From assembly GCF_001949145.1 (NCBI RefSeq), contig NW_019091468.1, positions 95,773 to 121,898 on the forward strand: DNA of 26,126 bases, written 5' to 3'. The first letter of the stretch is position 1, and every line of letters begins with the position of its first letter. This document shows, piece by piece, positions 16,901 to 25,728 of this stretch. The stretch comes from Acanthaster planci. Taxonomy: Eukaryota; Echinodermata; Asteroidea; Valvatida; Acanthasteridae. The notes under the pieces were generated by a model. That model was not told where the DNA came from and searched no databases. It worked only from the letters and a program-made list of their open reading frames with translations. Both the position numbers and the translations under genes were made by a program.

Positions 16901-19701
16901 TTCACTACTGTCCACGTTTCATCACACACCTGCTGTAGCTGAACCTGAAACATTGGTGGGTTGGGTGGGTACCAATGTCCCCCTCCAAAAAAAAGGCAAA
17001 AAGAATTTTCATAAAAGGTGATTTAGTGCTCTGTAAATTTCATTCTCCTTCCTTCTGAAGGTGTGGAAAAATCAAGTTTAGTCTGTAAGTCGCTCCCAAC
17101 ATCCACAAACTAATAAATAAAAAATAAATAAGGGACAAGAAAAAAACTAAGCATACATGTACATGAAACTTTGCTTCGAAACAGCGCCTCGTGACTCCTT
17201 CTGTCCCAGCACGCGCAATATTTCAACCTTGCAGGAGAAAAATTCTAATGAATGTAAAAAAACAACGCACCACTGCGGTAAAGGGACTTGGGCTCCTAAG
17301 CATCGCTTCGAAGTTATTAATTTCAGCTGCAAAAAGTCCAAAACTTCACCTTCAGATCTCTCAAGGAATTGAAACTTCAGGAATACTTTTAACCCTTGTG
17401 GCAAGGAAACTTTTGCACTTTGTCAGCCGTTGATAGTTTTCTCTTTACATTTGCAGGAGTCCAGAGCATCCTTCCATTCCGAGCACTGAATGACAAAAAA
17501 TACAAGGACTTGTGGAACCGAGAGCACATTGAGAGGGTTGAGGTCGTCATGAAGGAAAAGATTGACACCAAAGGTAGAAGATTTCAAATTCGGTCTGGTT
17601 TTAAAGGTACAACCCGTTACCGTGTCATTTGTGCATTACGTTCGTTAGAGGCATCAAAAGTGCTCATGTCTAGAGAAGGGTGTTTTCCAACTTATCTTAG
17701 GAAGTTTGAGCTCTGAGAATGCTGTAAAATCATCAAAGTAAAACAAACATGTTTCTCTCTAAAAATGCATCTTAAGATACATCTTTGGAAATGGCCTTCT
17801 TTCAAGGCTTTCTTCAACAAGACAGCTTGCCTGAAAGAATTATTGCCCAGATATCTTGAAACCAATAATTCAACAATTTCAACAATAATTTTGTCATTTT
17901 AATACGCTGTTGATGGCGGCAAATGATGGGCTGTACCTTTGAGCGGAGGACCAGTACATGTAATGACATACAATGTATTACTATTCCCCTTAAAAGGATG
18001 TGCTCTACTTTTGAAGTATTCATATCTAAAAGTCAATTTATCACATGTCATTTGACAATTTGTTTTACATCATTGGCAGGTCGACTTGAATTCTACAATG
18101 AGTACGGAGTCATCAGAGACGTCATGCAGAACCACCTGACCGAAATATTTACCCTGGTTGCCATGGAGGTACCGACCAACATCAGCAGCCGTAGCAAGTT
18201 TCTCGGCAACAAAATTCACCTGCTGAGCCAGACCCAGCCTGTCAAGCTGGAACAGGCTGTGATTGGTCAATATGATGGCTACACTGATCAGTGGCGTCAG
18301 GAGCTTGGCAAAGGTGCGTCTGAAGAGACGCTAGTGCCAACCTTTGCTGCTGTGGCGTTCTATGTGGAGAATCCACGGTGGAAGGGTGTCCCCTTCGTCC
18401 TCCTCGCTGGTAAGAAACTAGACGAGCGAATCGGATACGTAAGAGTGGTCTTCAAAGATAACGCTGTCTGCGTGAGCAAAGCTGGTAGCAGTGGTGCAGC
18501 CAACCGATGTGCCAAGCATCAACAGGTGGTCTTCTACACTGGCAACCCCGGGCTGAAATATCCCACAATCCTCGTTTCTAAGCACCTTCCCAAGCCGACC
18601 GTCCCTGAATCATGGTCGGTGCCCGATGCCAATCCGAACACTGAAATCTTTGGCTCCAACCTGTCGGACTTCCATTACTTCTCGCCGCCCAAGGACCAGG
18701 ATGCATACACGGCCCTGATTGCATCCTGTTTCCACGGCGACCAGAAGATGTTTGTCGGCACAGATGACCTAATGGCATCTTGGAAGATTTGGACTCCATT
18801 GCTGAAGAGCCTGGAGAACCAGAGGCCCAGAATCTACTCTGGTGGGGAAGACACAGGGACTTGGCTGGACTTTAGAGTCAAAGGTAAAACTGTCAAGTTT
18901 CTTCACAAGCTTGATGACCCATTGCAATATCAGGAACCCGGGCCTGCATTCCGGTCCATATCCAATCGCTTTCGTTCCCGGCCCCTCGTCACGGGCAAAG
19001 AGGAAAGTGTTGTGGCCCAGCTTGCGCAGCACTTGTTGAGCATCGCAGCCGATTCCATTCAAAAGCGGGGGAGTTTCCATGTTGCCTTTCCCGGAGGGTC
19101 AACCCCTAAGAATCTCTTTGCCCAACTAGCCAAATCGTCCAATCACTTCCCATGGGAAGACACTCACATCTGGATGGTGGACGAGAGATGTGTGCCATTC
19201 ACCGATGACTATTCCAATTTCAAGCAACTTCACGACAGTCTGATCCAGTTCGTTAGCATCCCATATCTGAACATCAACCCAATGCCCGTCAAATTGGCCA
19301 ATGGTTTCTGTGCTACCACAGACAAAGGGGCTGACACTTACGAAGACGATTTGATGCACCTCCCAGACGGGAGGTTAGATTACATCCTCCTTGGTGTTGG
19401 AGCCGACGGCCACGTTGCCTCGCTATTTCCCAACCACCCCACGGTGGGAGAGAAGTCTGCCAAGGTGGTACTTTCTGATGGGGGGCCCAGGAACAACGTA
19501 CCCAACAGAATGACCCTGACATTGCCGACCGTCAACAGGGCCAGGCATGTGGGGATTCTGATCTTAGGGAAGGGAAAGAGGGACATAGTGTCAGTACTGA
19601 AGACAGAAGGGGTGAGGGACCCCCTCAGGTATCCTGTGACAGGGGTGGATCTAGATGATGGGGAACAGGTTTGGTATATAGACCATGAAGCCTTGGTTTA
19701 A
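13997..19701 (+). CDS. H6PD: Hexose-6-phosphate dehydrogenase / 6-phosphogluconolactonase (GDH/6PGL), complete coding region
   Basis: A bifunctional ER-lumen enzyme: it oxidises glucose-6-phosphate with NADP+ and hydrolyses the lactone, supplying NADPH inside the ER. Six exons join in frame: 13997-14204, 14389-14563, 15372-15508, 15799-15951, 17457-17573 and 18080-19701. From ATG at 14006 this gives 800 aa (human about 791). Seen: a hydrophobic signal segment (about residues 9-30); dinucleotide motif GGTGDLA (45-51); [17 protein letters not shown]; active-site RIDHYLGK (213-220, His216); NHLTE; N-glycosylation sequons NVS (98) and NIS (294). The lactonase domain starts near residue 570, with FPGGSTP, DERCVP (628-633) and [13 protein letters not shown] (699-711). 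The C-terminus has no KDEL, as in the family. The first exon follows an acceptor (ttccag at 13991-13996), so an upstream 5' UTR exon is likely; the frame is open to that border, so a longer N-terminus is not excluded. Confidence 0.97.
14006..14204 (+). CDS. H6PD: H6PD first coding exon: signal peptide and NADP-binding motif
   Basis: [11 protein letters not shown] precedes a run of hydrophobic residues ending VFVHG, then [20 protein letters not shown]. The donor is taken at gtacat (14205), giving phase 1; with GT of exon 2 it makes Cys67. Several in-frame Met codons (1, 2, 5, 7) could serve as start. Confidence 0.9.
14389..14563 (+). CDS. H6PD: H6PD coding exon 2
   Basis: Acceptor cgtttag, donor GTAGAG. 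It encodes [14 protein letters not shown] to AKVFY, with the NVS sequon at residue 98, and ends in phase 2. Confidence 0.92.
14703..14900 (-). mobile_element. Possible 3' tail of a non-LTR retrotransposon, antisense
   Basis: Read on the minus strand the segment ends ...ggagtaataaagtttgact followed by tgatgatg-like sequence, resembling LINE 3' ends with an AATAAA signal. No reverse-transcriptase coding remains, so this is only a suggestion. Confidence 0.25.
14965..15172. mobile_element. MITE-like element with 15-bp perfect terminal inverted repeats
   Basis: gggccaatttcatag (14965-14979) and ctatgaaattggccc (15158-15172) are exact inverse complements. The interior has no ORF of interest. A diverged relative may lie at 25815-25999. 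Confidence 0.65.
15372..15508 (+). CDS. H6PD: H6PD coding exon 3
   Basis: Acceptor gctgcag, donor GTGAGG. It encodes [11 protein letters not shown] to [20 protein letters not shown], the conserved strand leading to the sugar-binding region. Confidence 0.95.
15799..15951 (+). CDS. H6PD: H6PD coding exon 4: active-site RIDHYLGK
   Basis: Acceptor atcttag, donor gtagga. It encodes [13 protein letters not shown] and [15 protein letters not shown], the dehydrogenase signature with the catalytic His. Confidence 0.96.
   Translation, partial: GVGRKETPGSASSWKSHLATTTAPPRNWLHSWQNISEKKRSIVSITTSAK
15952..17456 (+). other. H6PD intron 4, no exon
   Basis: The 1.5-kb intron is AT-rich. It contains an imperfect stem (16764-16784 with 16806-16827, cctcata/tatgagg ends) and an A/T simple stretch near 17110-17130. 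Nothing coding was recognised. Confidence 0.5.
17457..17573 (+). CDS. H6PD: H6PD coding exon 5
   Basis: Acceptor tttgcag, donor gtagaa. It encodes [28 protein letters not shown] and KIDTK. Confidence 0.95.
17574..18079 (+). other. H6PD intron 5, no other feature seen
   Basis: Open reading frames run from this intron into the last exon, but they lack homology before the acceptor at 18079. Confidence 0.6.
18080..19701 (+). CDS. H6PD: H6PD last exon: end of dehydrogenase and whole lactonase domain
   Basis: Acceptor attggcag, stop TAA at 19699-19701. One 1.6-kb exon encodes residues 262-800, from [14 protein letters not shown] through TPTFAAV-like [44 protein letters not shown], then the 6-phosphogluconolactonase domain. 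The absence of introns across both domains resembles the large last exon of vertebrate H6PD. Confidence 0.97.
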
Positions 19702-20545
19702 AATCTCTGAGAAGTAGCTCAAAAAGTGGAACTTCCATTGAGCAAACCTCACGTCAGCTGTTGGGTGGGGGGCAGTTTCCCTCCATTCTGCAGCAAAAGG
19801 ATCTCACAAAGATTTATCGCTGTGCATCTTGAAGTTCTGTCTATAGCATCATGAAGAGCTGCTGTTTGTTGATGCATCTGATAGCTAGAGTCTGTCTTTC
19901 ATTTTAGTATCATGGACAAATTGTCACTCTGATGATCACACTTACTCTGCACCGAGATTTGGAGCAGTAATGATCGACGGATTCTCAAGCAAATCGAACG
20001 TTTATCATTTTGGAGTTTTCCTCCAAACCATTGACCGTTGGAATGGTTGACCCTACTGGCTGGTTTAAAAAAGATAAACCACCTACACTCAAGAAAGAAT
20101 AATGACAGTCCTAATCCTCACGTACACAGAAAAATTGTTGCGGTTCTATTTGTATGAAGAGTACACGCTGCATTCAGATACGCTACAATGGACATTTTTT
20201 GTAAGGAATCCTGCTGTCTTGTGTAATTTGTCTCTTGCCGGCTTCTTTAATTAATTTGTAAATTGGTACTGGAAGCAAAATGCATTATAAAGAAACTGAA
20301 AGTGGCAATTTACTTCATGAAATATGTGTATAATTGGAATAAGGAAATGGCATCGATTCTTGCATGGCTGATATTGCACTGTGGGCCAATATTTGAAGAA
20401 AGGTTTGAATTTGTAAGAAATTGACTTTACTTGTTAAACAGGTGAAAAGACATACCTTCAGATTTTATATGAGATGCTAAGCCACTGGTGTTTAAAAGCA
20501 AGAGTGAAATGCTCCAACATTATGATCTGTGATGAAATTCTTTTT

Positions 20546-20885
20546 ATTCAGTAATCTGACGTATAAGCTCTTGAAACTAATCAATTGTGTTTTAAGACAA
20601 TGCAACAAGTCATAACGGATTCGTTTAACTTTAGCCGTGTTTGTACACAGAAGCAAATGGCTCAACAAAAACAATACAATAAATAAATTTAATCCACAGA
20701 AACAACGGCGACAATATTCAGTAATCTGACGTATAAGCTCTTGAAACTAATCAATTGTATCTTAAGGCAATGCAACAAGTCATAACTGATTCATTTAACT
20801 TTAGCCGTGTTTGTACACAGAAGCAAATGGCTCAACAAAAACATTACAATAAATTTAATCCACAGAAAAATTATCCGGCGACAAG
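20546..20885 (+). repeat. 170-bp tandem duplication
   Basis: Copy 1 is 20546-20715 and copy 2 is 20716 to about 20885. Both begin attcagtaatctgacgtata and are nearly identical by eye apart from a few substitutions and small indels near the 3' end. Each carries at least one AATAAA. Confidence 0.92.
20678..20687 (+). terminator. Candidate H6PD polyadenylation signals (overlapping AATAAA pair)
   Basis: AATAAATAAA gives two overlapping AATAAA hexamers about 980 nt after the H6PD stop, in copy 1 of the duplication. Copy 2 has one at 20848-20853. These are the first canonical hexamers I see after the stop codon. Confidence 0.4.
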
Positions 20886-20949
20886 AATTACGTGTACTAA
20901 GGAGCCAAATGCTCTTTCAAAAACAACTTATGTTTCTCTAGATGATTTA

Positions 20950-20968
20950 TCCTGGATCAGATCCAGGA
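20950..20968. other. Perfect 19-bp palindrome
   Basis: TCCTGGATC A GATCCAGGA: nine-base arms around one central base. Function unknown; it may be chance or a repeat remnant. Confidence 0.5.
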
Positions 20969-22189
20969 TGCCAACAAGGGTCATTCCCCCCCCCCAAAAA
21001 AAAAGGGAAAAAGGCAGTTTTGGTCTATTTGATTTCCTTTCCAAAAGCACTCCAAAAGCCTTAGAATGTTGCTTCAGCCCTCAGAAAGGCCATAAAGGTT
21101 ACTTGAGAAAATTTCCAAATTTTTGGGTCCCCTTGAAATCTTGGCTCTGAATTTGCCTTTTTCTCACTTAGAATAAACTTAGGAGCTCACCAAATGCAAC
21201 AGGCTATCTTTGAACCTTGTATTTTATTCGATATAATTCCAATAAAGATTATGCGAGAAATCCAGGAGCTTTTTTACATTTTAATTTTTTAAGCAGAATT
21301 CATTGAAGATGGCAGAATAAGTACTGAATGATAACTCGAACAGTACATGCAAAAACAAACTAAAGTGGCACGTTTTCACTGTCAAAGTACGGTTTGCAAT
21401 AGAGGTTTTGCTGGGTTGCCATCTAGCACGGCAGTTTTTTCGTTCTACAGGAAACCTCCTTTGTGTATATCCTGCATTACAAAAGCACTGGCCTGCAAGA
21501 TGGCGGGCATGCAAACCCTTTACACATTAAATGGAAATTAAACCCCTTCACGTTTCTGATGTCTTGTGCTGCCTTGATCAAAGTTTAGAATTTAAAAGCA
21601 AAATTATCCTCAAAAAACGAAAAAACAAAACAATGTCAAAATAATTTGATTGAAGTAATGTTCGCCACCTAACAAATCAACCCTATCCCCGGGTGTATTT
21701 GCCAAAGGATTATTTTTTTAAAAATGAGCTCACTAGAGATACACTACTATAGTAACATTTGGCCTCACATGTATAAAAATTCATTGCACTTGGTCAATGT
21801 GTACCTGCACATATCAGACATACGCCCAAACAATGCATGCACACACTTCGAACACTGGGCGAGATTGACAAGAGGTTTTCCAAACCTTCACTTTGTGGCT
21901 TGGATTTCTTCAATTTTCGGTTTTTTAATCCACAATGCACTTGTCCAACGCACAGTACTATTTTCGGCCATAAATGTTGACTTTTGAAACAAACGAGATA
22001 ACAACCATGGTCCGCTGCAAAGTTGGACTTCACAAATGTTGACCCTTGATTATGGTGTTGATCGATCATTGCTCTTTGAAGTTCTCAGATAAATGCTGAA
22101 AAGTAATATTTGTTACAATTCCCAACTGTGGCCCACAGCTGCTTGAGGGCATCACACTCTACCAGCCCTGTGTGCACAAACTCAATTGG

Positions 22190-22243
22190 GAATCACTCAA
22201 GCACTAGTAATCAGGAGGTCGTGGGTTCGAGTCCCACCCTCGT
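22190..22243 (+). repeat. tRNA-derived SINE fragment
   Basis: GTGGG-TTCGAGT-CCCAC forms a perfect T-arm and contains a pol III B box (ggttcgagtcc). It is preceded by agtaatcaggaggtc, like the 3' side of an anticodon arm. The 5' half cannot be folded as a cloverleaf and lacks a good A box, so this is not an intact tRNA gene. Confidence 0.55.
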
Positions 22244-22858
22244 AAGTTGTGAATTTTCTTGCAAGCTCTTGGAAGAACACCGAGTATCCAGTGTTATATA
22301 TATATATACATCAGTGCATGGCAAAACCTGTCACTAAAAACTCACGATTTGGTTTGACAAAGCCTGTTAAGTTCTGGCCATTTCAGATCTCAGTAGTGAG
22401 TGACATGCACACACATACTGCCACACTTCATTGGCTCCCACAACTGCTCCATACAAACTAGCTGTACCACGGCTGGTAGCCAGTACCTGGTACACAGACT
22501 CGACCATGGGGCCACAGAGAGAAAGTCAGGTTTAGAAAAAGTGGAAGACAAGCTCGTAATCAACATTTGCTTTGATCTAGATGCCTCTTGAGAGTTCAAC
22601 AGGTGTTCCAAGGGCCCAGCTCCCTACAGGTCCGGGCAGAGACATTCCTCTGCGATGTGTACAGTTATCGCAGCTTCCAAAAGACAGGTGTACAAAAAGT
22701 CACATTAAATGAAATCATTAAATGTACATGTACGTCAAGTCGGAACTCACTACATGTACATGTAGGCACACCATCAAGAGACTGAGGTAACCCATGTAGT
22801 TTTCGAATATGGTGGCTTTGGAATTCTCAAGGGTTCAACTAAAAGTAATTAAGCTTTC

Positions 22859-23245
22859 CAGCTCCATATTTATTGTGGTTATTTGAGAGTGGACATAACA
22901 TCCTACTCACATACCAGCTCCATATTTATTGTGGTTTTTGAGAGTGGACATAAGGTCCTACTCGGCCTAAGACATATCAGCTCCATATTTATTGTGGTTT
23001 TTGAGAGTGGACATAAGGTCCTACTCGGCCTAAGACATACCAGCTCCATATTTATTGTGGTTTTTGAGAGTGGACATAAGGTCCTACTCGGCCTAAGACA
23101 TACCAGCTCCATATTTTTTGTGGTTTTTTTGAGAGTGGACGTAACGTCCTACTCACATACCAGCTCCATATTTAATGTTTTTTTTAGAGTGGGCATGGAT
23201 CCTACTTGGCCTAAGACATAACAGCTCCATATTTATTGTGGTTTT
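22859..23245. repeat. 63-bp tandem array (six units plus a partial)
   Basis: Units beginning cagctccatattta start at 22859, 22915, 22978, 23041, 23104, 23161 and 23222. Units 2, 3 and 4 are 63 bp and almost identical; units 1, 5 and 6 are 56, 57 and 61 bp variants. Long ORFs across it are repeat artefacts. Confidence 0.95.
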
Positions 23246-24102
23246 CCAAGTAGTTCTGAAATGTTCCAGATAGAAACAGTAAAACATGTCAATAGATCAT
23301 GAGATGTACACATAATCATGTTTTTCTAACTCAAGCACCACATCTTAAGCTTGGGCTTCCAGCATCAGGCTGCTGATTTTTCAACCCCACTATTTCAAAA
23401 TGGCTTCTCCATCCAGGAAAACCTCAATAATTCTGCGATATCCAAGGTCCAGTTTCTGCCAAGAGGCACATTTTATCCAACCCCAAAAGGGTCGAGAAAA
23501 GTTTTAAGGTCTCATTTGGTTCAAGTAGTCAAAGCTTCGAATTAATTCGGAAGCAGATAAAGCAAGAGCTCAAGATGAATCCCTTATCTGAGACATAGCT
23601 GAAATGTGTCTTTAAGGCGTGTGTCCAAAATCAAGGCTGTGGCTAGAAACAATGTGTGTCTATGGATGCTACTGGGACATGGCTACTCCAATGCCCATAG
23701 ACAAGTGCATTACTCCAAGCCATAGCCGGTTGGTTCAGATACAGTCTGTCTGATCCAAAGACCTTAATCATGATGCTGCCATGTTTGTCTTGTACCCTGT
23801 ACACCCTTTAACAAAAGTAATACATCTTTGCATGTTGATAAAGGGAACAGACTATTTTTTCCAGCCTCAGTTTGGTTACATTGCTTTGAACGGTAGAAAA
23901 GCAAGATGGCTGCCCCATGACAGAGGTCTACAGACTTGGAGAAAACAGGTGCCCGACTTTTCTTGCGACAGTCCCTCGATGCATTAGAATACAGAATTAA
24001 ACAGATGTTCAAGGTAGCCTTGCACCAGAAGCAGCATTTAAAGCACAGCTGGCTTGTCAATTTGGTGGCGCCCACACCAAGTCTTGCGCACGGCCAGGTG
24101 CA
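23246..24102. other. Intergenic / DNAJC25 3' region
   Basis: Contains R1 copy 3 (23779-23931). No canonical minus-strand AATAAA was seen between the DNAJC25 stop and the 63-bp array. Confidence 0.5.
23779..23931 (+). repeat. Dispersed repeat family R1, copy 3
   Basis: Matches the SF3A1-intron copies, including aaagggaacagactattt, gtttggttacattg and agaaaagcaagatggctgcc. It lies over 20 kb from the other copies, which shows the family is dispersed and not a local duplication. Confidence 0.75.
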
Positions 24103-24222
24103 CTAGTCTTCAAAGTACATGCGGCCAACACCATTCTTCTTCATGTATCGCCGGTAGCTCTTGTGCCGGCTGCTTTCTGCCAGTTTGGCCTTCATCTCCT
24201 CTTCCTTCTCCTGCTTGTACTC
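24103..24222 (-). CDS. DNAJC25: DNAJC25 last exon
   Basis: Acceptor ctccgcag, stop TAG at 24105-24103; 39 codons from EYKQEKEEEMKAKLAESS to VGRMYFED. Confidence 0.94.
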   Translation of the reverse strand, partial: EYKQEKEEEMKAKLAESSRHKSYRRYMKKNGVGRMYFED

Positions 24223-25728
24223 CTGCGGAGAGAAAATGAGGCGTATAATGACTCAAGGCCCAAACAGACCCCTGTACTGATGACGTCACACTTTGCGTGT
24301 GCTTCCCTATGTTGCTCAGTAGACGGTGCGCTCCAACTGGCTCCACAGGAAAGGGAACATTGTAAACAAAGTGTGATGTCATCAGTGCGTCCGCCTATTC
24401 GCCCTGAGCGGGATCAAAAGAGTTGGCAATGATGGCCTCTTTGGTGGGAACTGCACTTTGCCGGTTAACAATTCTGGCTTAATCAATGCATGTTTTACCA
24501 AAGGACGTACATAGACTTGCTTTTGATTCCTTTATCAAGTGCCTCTGTTTATGGACATCCATGTGACGGAAGCCAGCCTTTGAGACGGGATATTACGTAG
24601 GCGGTGTTTGAAACAGGCTTTTTATCAAGGCCTCTTGTCAGTGCGTCTCCACATTATTTGCCAGAGAGCGAAGACCAACACCCAGCCCTGACAATAGATT
24701 CGGATGCAGCCATCGAACACTCCCCACCAGTTTGGCTCTTTTCAGCCGATGAGGGGTGTGCTTCAGCTACAGGGTAATTGCGCAGTGATGCTAAAGCAGT
24801 CTGTACTGGTAAGTAAAGCAAAGCTAAAATAAGAACTGAGAACCCTTTGCAAGGAATGCATACAGTGTGTGAGACTTTGGCCAAGTACCTTTTTTTCCTG
24901 CTAAGTAAATATTTTCTGCTCTTAGTGAAACTGGGCAAAGGTCGCCGCGTTTGGACGAGAGGACCCATTTTCTGCGCAGAAAGCCAATGGCACGTTCTTC
25001 AGACACACTTCATTTCTTTACAGCCATTATGTGCTCACTACTAAAGTAACAGGTTGCTATATTTATCATGTTCAGGGTTTCTGAATGATACAATTTCTTC
25101 ATGGAGATCTTCGTAAAAATATACATATATATCTGAATGTATCTGTTTTCTTTTGTGTCATCATTTTTAACTCTGTGAAAGACTTACTATCGAGCAGATC
25201 TGGTTGAAACTCTCACCTTGAAATTTTCATATATCCACAATTCCTTGGCTAGCATTTCTTTCTTTTCAAATTCATCCAATGCCTGGGAAGAAAAAAAAAT
25301 CACAAATTATCAAGTGTATCCAAGTAAATGGTGGAATTTGTCCGGTATGGTGAACACAATTCCTCTGTAAAACGAACGGTTGAGGACGGAACCATTTAAA
25401 ACAGCAACAAGTGAATCAAAATTACATGTGCATCATGTCTGAGTCAGATCTAGTGCTGTAGTTGACTACAGTTCAAGGGAGCTGAGTTCGAGTGAGTACA
25501 AATGTGAGTAATACTGTACTGAGTACGCCTACCTCAAACTGTGTTTGGCTCAGGCCCAGGAATTTCCGAATAATGTGGTATTTTTCTTCCAGTCCATACT
25601 CCTTGCCCAGGATGTTGAATTTCCAGATCCATCCGACGTACCAGATGATGTAATGGATAATGTAATAAGGTGACAACAACAGCTGCAGCCACAGCACATC
25701 CAGTATCCTGGGCTTCCTGTAGCCACCC
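24103..25728 (-). CDS. DNAJC25: DnaJ homolog subfamily C member 25, C-terminal 126 residues (5' part beyond right edge)
   Basis: DNAJC25 is a multi-pass membrane J-domain co-chaperone, thought to act at the ER. Three minus-strand exons join in frame: 25728-25533, 25282-25217 and 24222-24103 (TAG). Seen: GGYRKPRILDVLWLQLL, a hydrophobic transmembrane segment (LSPYYIIHYIIWYVGWIWKF), the family block FNILGKEYGLEEKYHIIRK, LSQTQFE, KELWIYENFK, EYKQEKEEEMKAKLA and the C-terminal RRYMKKNGVGRMYFED. The charged KQEKEEEMKAKL tail is probably coiled or extended. The J domain and the other membrane segments lie upstream, outside the window; no further exon was found in 25729-26126. The first base of exon 25728-25533 completes a split codon (phase 2). 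Confidence 0.95.
24276..24386. mobile_element. Short MITE-like inverted-repeat element carrying TGACGTCA
   Basis: actgatgacgtcacactttg (24276-24295) and caaagtgtgatgtcatcagt (24367-24386) are inverse complements over 20 bp with one mismatch. The left arm contains the palindrome TGACGTCA (CRE-like). It sits 54 bp upstream of the last DNAJC25 exon. Confidence 0.6.
24700..24775 (-). repeat. Repeat family R2, diverged copy
   Basis: On the minus strand it reads gctgaagcacacccctcatc, then ggctgaaaagag and gggagtgttcga, matching the SF3A1-intron copies at reduced identity. Confidence 0.6.
25217..25282 (-). CDS. DNAJC25: DNAJC25 small exon
   Basis: Acceptor cttcccag, donor GTGAGA; exactly 22 codons, ALDEFEKKEMLAKELWIYEN followed by FK. 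It is too short to appear as an ORF and was found by homology. Confidence 0.93.
25533..25728 (-). CDS. DNAJC25: DNAJC25 exon with transmembrane segment
   Basis: Acceptor tttgccag, donor gtaggc. Sixty-five full codons encoding GGYRKPRILDVL to SQTQFE. Confidence 0.94.

Larger units (their letters stand above)
19702..22858. other. H6PD 3' UTR and intergenic region
   Basis: No coding sequence recognised. It includes a 170-bp tandem duplication with polyadenylation signals (20546-20885), a 19-bp palindrome (20950-20968), further AATAAA at 21241-21246, and a tRNA-derived repeat fragment near 22190-22240. Confidence 0.55.
24223..25216 (-). other. DNAJC25 last intron
   Basis: Contains a palindromic MITE-like element (24276-24386) and a diverged minus-strand R2 copy (about 24700-24775); nothing else recognised. 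Confidence 0.6.

Noticed and set aside
17923-18079. N-terminal extension of the long H6PD exon ORF starting at 17923
   Set aside because: Homology begins exactly after the acceptor at 18079, and exon 5 joins there in phase; the upstream 52 codons are intronic.
20755-21150. 131-codon plus-strand ORF downstream of H6PD
   Set aside because: It overlaps the 170-bp duplication, has no recognisable domain and low-complexity composition, and has no splice or start context suggesting a gene.
22883-23221. ORFs of 112 (+) and 69 (-) codons with repeated SIFIVVFESGHK-type peptides
   Set aside because: They follow the 63-bp tandem array (a multiple of three) and have no family resemblance.
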